Source: Tanypteryx hageni (Eukaryota; Arthropoda; Insecta; Odonata; Petaluridae). Taken from it: DNA of 64,000 bases. Each line of letters opens with the position of its first letter. Position 1 is the first letter of the stretch. The stretch is from the NCBI GenBank assembly GCA_028673005.1, contig CM054115.1, positions 3,951,501-4,015,500 on the forward strand. The letters are read 5' to 3'. Of this stretch, positions 58,507-64,000 are shown piece by piece. A program made the position numbers and the translations under genes. Below the pieces are notes generated by a model that was not told the origin of the DNA, searched no databases, and saw nothing but the letters and a program-made list of their open reading frames with translations.

Positions 58507-61408
58507 CGTTTAACACAAGGAAGGAAGGAAGCTGGAAAGAAGTTGAGAATTGGCACGTGGAATGTAAAAACACTCCTACGAGCAGGGAAGTTGGAAAATT
58601 TAAAGAGAGAGATGAAAATAAACAAAATGGACATGATTGGATTAAGCGAAATGAGATGGGAAGGAAGAGGGGAAATAAAAAGTGATGATACCACGGTGTA
58701 CTATTCGGGAGGTACTGGAGGAAGGAATGGAGTAGGAGTAATTCTGAATAAGGAAATAGCAAATTGTGTACAGAGGGTGATATTTGTAATTGATAGAGCA
58801 ATTGGTCTTAGAATAGGAATGCACCCAAAAGATCTACTGTTGATACAAGTCTATATGCCGACCAGCCAACATGAAGATGAGGATGTTGAAGAAATATACG
58901 AGAAGATAGAAAATATTATGGAGGAGGAAGGTAAAAACTGTTGCAAGATAGTGATGGGCGATTGGAACGCTGTGGTAGGAGAGGGAAGAGAAGACCAAGT
59001 AGTAGGAAAATTTGGACTAGGGAAAAGAAATGAAAGAGGTGAAAGACTTGTCGAGTTCTGTAAAGAGAAGAGGATGTTCATATCAAATACTTGGTTTGAA
59101 AATCATAAGAGAAGGCTATACACGTGGAAATCACCAGGAGATGGAGCCAGATATCAAATAGATTATATTTTAGTGGAAGAAAGATACAGAAATGGAGTAA
59201 AAAAGGCATATGGACTTCCAGGAGCAGACATTGACAGTGATCATGTGCTCCTCATGGCCGAAATAAAAGTAGCCTTGAAGAAGGTTAAGAAGGCTAAGAT
59301 AGTTAGGAAATGGAACTTAGAGAATATAGCCACAGTAGGAAAAGAAAGAATAGGAGAAAAATTAACTCAGGCAATCAAAAGAGAAAACGTGTCGGAGGAA
59401 AATGTGGATGAAGCATGGAATAGGATAAAGAAGGCTATAAGAAAAACAGCAGAACAGGCTATTGGGTTTTTCAAAGGAAAAAGAATAAAAAAGCCATGGG
59501 TGACAAAGGAAATTAATGGAAAAGATGGAAGAAAGAAGGCAAAAACAAAAGCAGGACTGATGAAGATGGAAAAAGGAAATACAGGAAACTGAATAATGAA
59601 ATAAGAAGAGAAACCCAAAAAGCAAGGGAGAGATGGCTAGAGGAGGAATGCTCAGATGTAGAAGATCTAGAGAGAAAAGGAATGTATGACTTGATGTATA
59701 AGAAAGTAAAAAATGTAACGTGGGATAGATGGAGAACAAGTGCATGCGGGAAAGAGATTGCAAGTAAAGAAGATAAAGTTCTATATAAGGAAGAGGAGGT
59801 TCTTAATAGATGGAGAGAATACATGGAGGAGTTGTACAAATCAAATGAAAAACCAAAGAATCTCCATATTGAAGAGCAGGATGAAATAAATGAAGATGAA
59901 ACAGGGGTTTCGATATTGAAAATAGAGGTGCTACAAGCAATAAAAGATATGAAGAATGGGAAGGCAATGGGGGTAGATGAGATACCAATAGAATTATTTA
60001 AGTGTCTTAATGAGGAAGGACTGGAAGAAATAGTGAAGTTGTGTAATGCAATCTATGACAAGGGGATGTGGCCAGAGGATTTCGTCAAAACAATTATGAT
60101 TGCAATTCCGAAAAAGCAAGGAACAAGAAAATGCAGTGAACACAGAACAATCCGTTTAATTACACATGCAGCAAAGGTTCTACTTAGGGTTATCAACAGG
60201 AGACTAATTAGTAAATGGAAGAAAATATTGCAGAGGAACAGTTTGGATTTAGAAAGAGAAGAGGTACAAGAGAAGCAATAGGATTGATAAGGATGAGTGG
60301 AGAGAGATATATAGAAAGGGGCAAAGGAATTAGTCTGTGCTTCATAGATATGGAGAAGGCATTCGACCGAGTGAACTGGGAAAAACTGATGGAAATACTA
60401 AAAGAAAAAAAAAGTAGACTGGAAAGATAGAAGGTTAATTAAAGAGCTGTGTATGAAACAGAAAGCAGCTATGAGGATAAAAGATGCACAGACCGTATGG
60501 TATGATCTAGGAAGAGGAGTAAGGCAAGGTTGCTGCTTATCGCCAACCCTGTTCAATATATATGCTGAAGAAATGATTGACAATGGAATAGGGAATGATA
60601 AAGGAATTAGTATTGGGGGTAGAATAATAAATTGTATAAGGTTTGCTGATGACATGGTAATTTTGGCAGATGAAACGAGGCACATTCAGGAAATGGTTAC
60701 AAAGCTAGAAGACAGGATGATGGAATATGGAATGAAAATGAACATAAAGAAAACAAAGGTGATGAGAATAGGGGATAGAGAGATTATGAATGGGTCAATA
60801 AAGGAGGGAAGAGTGGAGCAAGTAAAACAGTATAGATATTTGGGAAGCATGCTAACTGAAGACTGGAGTAGTGAAATAGAAATAAGAACAAGAATAGCAA
60901 TGGCAAAAGAAACATTTAATAGGAAAAAACGGGTACTATGTAGTAAAATGGACTTAAATCTGAAGAAACGTCTTGTGAAGTGCTATGTTTGGAGTGTATT
61001 GCTTTATGGGTGTGAAACATGGATGCTAAAGAGGAGAGAGAAAGAAAGGCTAGAGGCATTTGAAATGTGGGTGTGGAGGAGGATGGAGAAGGTTAAGTGG
61101 ATGGATAGAATAAGGAATGAAGCAATACTAACAAGGGTGAATGAGAAGAGAAGATTACTTGAAACAATTCAGAGGAGGAAAAGTAACTGGTTAGGGCATA
61201 TCTTGAGAGGAGAAGATTTATTATTGATGGTGTTGGAAGGATCAGTAGGAGGTGAAAGGAAAAGGGGACGTAGAAGAATAAAAATGTTTGATGACCTGAA
61301 AGAAAGTGGAGGGTATCAGGAAATGAAAAAAATGGCAAGGAACAGAAAGGAGTGGAGACAACGCTGGTGCCAGGGACCTGCCTTGAGGCAGAACACCTCA
61401 TGATGATG
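58507..61408 (+). mobile_element. RTE-type non-LTR retrotransposon, nearly full length
   Basis: Lies between two copies of AGACGCTCAA (58497-58506 and 61409-61418), a 10-bp target duplication. It starts at the edge of the endonuclease domain and ends in CTCATGATGATG. It has a single APE-RT polyprotein and no ORF1, no poly(A) but a TGA/ATG-type microsatellite tail, all RTE-like. The insertion splits the hAT-like transposase. Confidence 0.88.
58531..61403 (+). pseudogene. RTE APE endonuclease-reverse transcriptase polyprotein
   Basis: The endonuclease part (58531-59590) shows KLRIGTWNVKTLLRAGKLEN, MIGLSEMRWEGRGE, GDWNAVVGEGRED and DIDSDHVLLMAEI, covering the Asn, Glu, Asp-Asn and Ser-Asp-His catalytic motifs. 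After a shift near 59590 the RT part shows KNGKAMGVDEIPIELFK, then at about 60215 GFRKRRGTREAIGLIR, SLCFIDMEKAFDRVNW, GVRQGCCLSPTLFNIYAEEM and CIRFADDMVILAD (FADD active site). The C-terminus has VWSVLLYGCETWMLKR and WRRMEKVKWMDR. Shifts near 59590, 60220 and 60410 break it into four frames. All catalytic motifs remain readable, so it decayed after insertion. Confidence 0.88.
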
Positions 61409-62989
61409 AGACGCTCAAATTGCAATTGGCGACGCATGTGTGAAAGATGTTGAAAAGGACAGATTTAGGTTAGATTGCAAAAGGTCCATATTTGCAATTG
61501 TAAAGAAAATCATCGAGAGAAGCCCAATTAAGTATAAGTTCACCAAAGCAGCATCTTGCCTGGACCCAAATAAGATTTTGAAAAAACCTGATCAGTGCAA
61601 AATGGACATGGATACTTGTCTGGGTGTACTCGTGAGAGCAAACCATATAACCGCTCTGCAGTCAGACCATGCGAGCTTCAGTTCAAGCAGTTTGTGTCCC
61701 ACGTGGGTAAAGAAAAGCTCAAGAGTTTCAGCCGAAAGACAGGCTGGACACTTTCTACGCAGACCAATTCAGTAATAAGGAGGACTACAAGGATATGTGG
61801 GAGGCGGTGAAGAACATTCTTTTATTCTCTCAGGGTGACGCATATGTTGAGAGTGGGTTGTCTGTGAATAAAAAATGCTCATTGAAAATCTTCAGGAAGA
61901 CACTCTTATTGCCCTGAGAAGAGTTTGGGATGGCATTTCTCATGCGGGAGGCGAGACTTCAGTAGTAGTTGATCAGGAGATGATCCAGTATGCGCGTGGA
62001 GCAAGCGCCAGGTACAAAGACGCTATTCAGAAGAGGCGAGAAATGGAGGATGAAGAGAAGAAAAAGAGCAGGTTTCAGAGACGAGCAGAAAAGGAAAGCA
62101 GAAGAATTACTGAAGCTAGAACAGGAGAAGAAACAGTTAGAGGAGAAAAAGGCAACATTAGAGAAGAAGATTACAAAATTGAAGAAATGAAAATGTAGAC
62201 TGCTATTTTTATCACCTGATGTTACCCATAATTTTGTGGTCTTTGTTTAAGATAATTGCAAGATTTGTTCCTTTCCAGGGTTACTCTAATTTGTTGGTCT
62301 TTTAATTTTAAGATCTTAGCAATATTGTTCCTTTACAGGTTACACTTGATATTCTGTCTGGTCTAAAAGCATTAAGATTGTTGTAATATTGTTCCCTTGA
62401 TGGATGATACCCTTTCTTTTCTGGTCTTAATGTTTTAATGTTTTCTGTAATAAAAAATGTTTTGTTTGATAAAACTAAATTTTCATGTTTTATGAGTTGT
62501 AGTTTACTTAATTCTAGTCACCCCTAAACCATGCCTCACGATTAGCTGTTGAACATTTTTAATCTGTTATAGAGGGATTCTATGCTCCTATTGTTCAAAT
62601 ATAATACCGAAAACCTCGGGGAAAATTCAGGGAAAACACAGGGAAGAGACAGAGAGAACTGGTGGGCACCCTGATAGTGCGTGTGTCCGAAACGTGAGGG
62701 CGCAAGTTCAATTCCCTCCTGATCCTGATCACCACCTAACAACATAGAAAAAAGATAAAAATATTAATGTAACTGCCCAGTTAAATTTTAACCTCTCAAG
62801 CGAGACTTTAATCTATGGCATTTAAATCACTCAGCGTGACTTTTTTTCGCAAGCACAAAATACTAAAATGCATGCATTCACTTTAATATTTTTTGTACTT
62901 TAATTATCATTTCAAAAATTTCCAAAAAATTATGTCGTATTTAAAATTGTTCATTTTATATAATAAAAAATAAATACATTTATTTCAAT

Positions 62990-63640
62990 CCAATTTCTAC
63001 TATGTGCTGCTCCTCCGACGTTTAGTAGTTCAGCTGCGTCTGGTACACATACTTCTTTACCCGGTATATAAATTTTATGGAATTTATTTTTCAAATAATC
63101 ACTGATAGGTAGAATTTTATACAATAGGATCTCTATTTACAATGTCTTTATCGGTATTATCTACAAAATGCAAAAATTTGCTCAACAAATAAAATCTTTC
63201 TTCACTCATTACATTTGGAATAAATGGCATTTCTAATATATGTTTTCTACTAAAATACATTCTGAGAGTTGGTTTTTGAATTATTCCCATCAACATTAGC
63301 AAAGCAAACCACTTTTGATAGTGCGATTTTTTAAAGACGTGATCTTATTTTTCTCGCGGGCAAGGAATTGTTCCACGTAACGATTAGTTTCAACCACTAT
63401 GAGGGCAATTAGATCATCAAAAAATAACTCAAAATATCTAAAGGGATAATCTGTTGATAAAACCTGCACTATTTGTTTTCCAACTAAATCACACGCAAAA
63501 GGCCAAGGAGGGTTAGCACTGTCGACATCTCCCCAAATATTCTCTTGAATATTCACAGTGGAGTGAGTTATTTCTTCCAATTCCTCTTCGGAACTGGAAT
63601 CAATAGAGTATCCGTTCGAATCTTCAGAATATATATCTAC
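62990..63640 (-). pseudogene. piggyBac transposase, N-terminal fragment
   Basis: On the minus strand: an acidic start near 63640, then WPFACDLVGKQIVQVLSTDY, FRYFELFFDDLIALIVVETN and RYVEQFLAREKN, a shift near 63300, MLMLMGIIQKPTLRMYFSRK, SEERFYLLSKFLHFVDN, another shift, and YLKNKFHKIYIPGKEVCV at about 63030. The FxxFFxDxLxxLIVxETNRY and GIIxKPTLRxYxS blocks are piggyBac (DDE_Tnp_1_7) signatures. It stops where the first catalytic Asp would be expected. TTAACCTCTCAAGCGAGA at 62788 could be the element end. Confidence 0.8.
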
Positions 63641-63649
63641 ACTACTTTC

Positions 63650-64000
63650 ACTCTATTTCTCCAAAACACTTCCCAATCCGCCAACTCACGAGAGCTACAA
63701 GCCATGGTGAACTAAATAGGGGTTCGGCTAAAGGACAGACCCAAGATGAAAAAAAAATGAAAAAAATGCCCGATGCAAACGCAGGCACTAAGAAACCTCG
63801 ACCATCAGCTCGAAGCATCGTAAATAAGAGCCAGGAAGATGAGAGCTCCAATGAAAGTCTGAGACGCAACGCACGAAAGATAAGAGGCCTGAGGGGCCTG
63901 AGTAAGCACTGCTACGGCCAGGTCCGAGATAGAAAAAAAAAATTAAAAAAAATACTAACACGTAAACACAGACAACAAGGAACCACAGAACGAAAGCAGA
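63650..64000. repeat. Degenerate ~185-bp tandem duplication with A-runs
   Basis: Two related parts, beginning near 63732 (GGACAGACCCAAGATGAAAA) and 63917 (GGCCAGGTCCGAGATAGAAA), each have A-rich runs followed by ...CA(A/G)...AAGAAACC / AAGGAACC. The window ends inside the second part. The nature is unknown; SINE or retrotransposon 3' repeats are possible. Confidence 0.4.

Larger units (their letters stand above)
57300..62190 (+). pseudogene. hAT-like transposase catalytic exon, split by RTE
   Basis: The first part (57300-58110) has WALHVVSKKESFRSQEGIGD, VICFDESFNRIAKRLQMDGA, VSTRYWNSSFLGLSTASDLL, VSMDGPAVNWTFIEQL and GSWGLHIVHGGYQYGFNKTC, an RNase-H-like core with Asp/Glu-rich motifs. A one-base shift near 58095 leads to FCNCRWLENGPVCERVIKIL and VFPFLQGTLEDLLRDLMGRF. 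The frame is cut at 58506 by the RTE and resumes at 61419 in the same sense with CKRSIFAIVKKIIERSPIKY and AASCLDPNKI. The last part (61875-62190) has VDQEMIQYARGASARYKDAI and a Lys/Glu-rich coiled tail. Several shifts follow 61600. The family resembles RNase-H-fold hAT relatives; exact class is uncertain. Confidence 0.75.
50609..62673 (+). mobile_element. 12-kb hAT-like transposon with nested insertions
   Basis: The ends CAGGGTGCCCAACAACAGGG (50609) and, inverted, CAGGGTGCCCACCAGTTCTC (62673) match over the first 11 bases. Both ends carry ACACAGGGAA words just inside. Flanking ATAGT (50604-50608, 62674-62678) is a 5-bp target duplication. The element encodes a BED-finger exon (51000-51250) and a catalytic exon (57300 to about 62190). 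Between and within these lie a Tc1-type fragment, two MITE-like elements and an RTE element. The 5-bp duplication fits hAT5-type elements better than classical 8-bp hATs, which is an inference. Confidence 0.75.

Noticed and set aside
58388..59839. Several minus-strand frames of 60-137 codons
   Set aside because: They are antisense shadows of the purine-rich RTE polyprotein, rich in Ser/Phe/Leu and without motifs.
62542..62745. 67-codon minus-strand frame at the hAT-like right end
   Set aside because: It spans the element terminus and the SINE remnant, so it cannot be one gene.

Overview
The window reads as a piece of an AT-rich animal genome, most likely an arthropod. It has spliced host genes with long introns, tRNA-derived SINEs, (TA)n microsatellites, and a dense mix of Tigger/pogo, mariner, piggyBac, hAT-like, Helitron-like, Polinton-like and non-LTR elements. 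No bacterial operons, CRISPR arrays or rRNA were seen. The species cannot be named from sequence alone.

Two host genes are recognisable. GPATCH4 (G-patch nucleolar protein) lies on the minus strand at 4645-5676 in four coding exons with consistent splice phases. NUP210 (gp210, the pore-membrane nucleoporin) lies on the plus strand. Its coding exons are 13641-13804, 14329-14618, 29996-30225, 31763-31945 and one exceptionally large exon 43014-46024. These encode about 1,292 residues, roughly the first two thirds of the protein; the rest must lie beyond the window. The exon 1 donor appears to be GC rather than GT.

Most other sequence is mobile. The left flank (1-13.6 kb) holds two Tigger copies, two tandem Helitron-like copies, RTE-type and jockey/CR1-type non-LTR fragments, a Polinton-like DNA polymerase B remnant and a mariner-derived MITE. 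NUP210 intron 2 (15.4 kb) holds a nearly complete Tigger (15447-17901), a SINE, a nearly intact POGK-type pogo element (21642-24204), a perfect 107-bp palindrome, a second tandem Helitron-like pair split by a dead mariner, and a 690-bp foldback. Intron 3 holds two small elements. Intron 4 (11 kb) holds large inverted repeats, a Tigger interrupted by a mariner-type element and a piggyBac derivative, and a 420-bp polypyrimidine tract. Intron 5 (at least 18 kb) holds tRNA-Ser-like and tRNA-Gly-like repeat clusters and a 12-kb hAT-like transposon (50609-62673). That transposon has a BED-finger exon and a catalytic exon, and an RTE retrotransposon sits inside its transposase, flanked by a 10-bp target duplication. 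A piggyBac fragment closes the window.

All transposase and polymerase reading frames carry stops, frameshifts or lost catalytic residues, so the mobile elements look like fossils. The most unusual structures are the perfect palindrome, the tRNA-Gly-like inverted repeat cluster, the tandem Helitron-like pairs and the nested hAT/RTE insertion.
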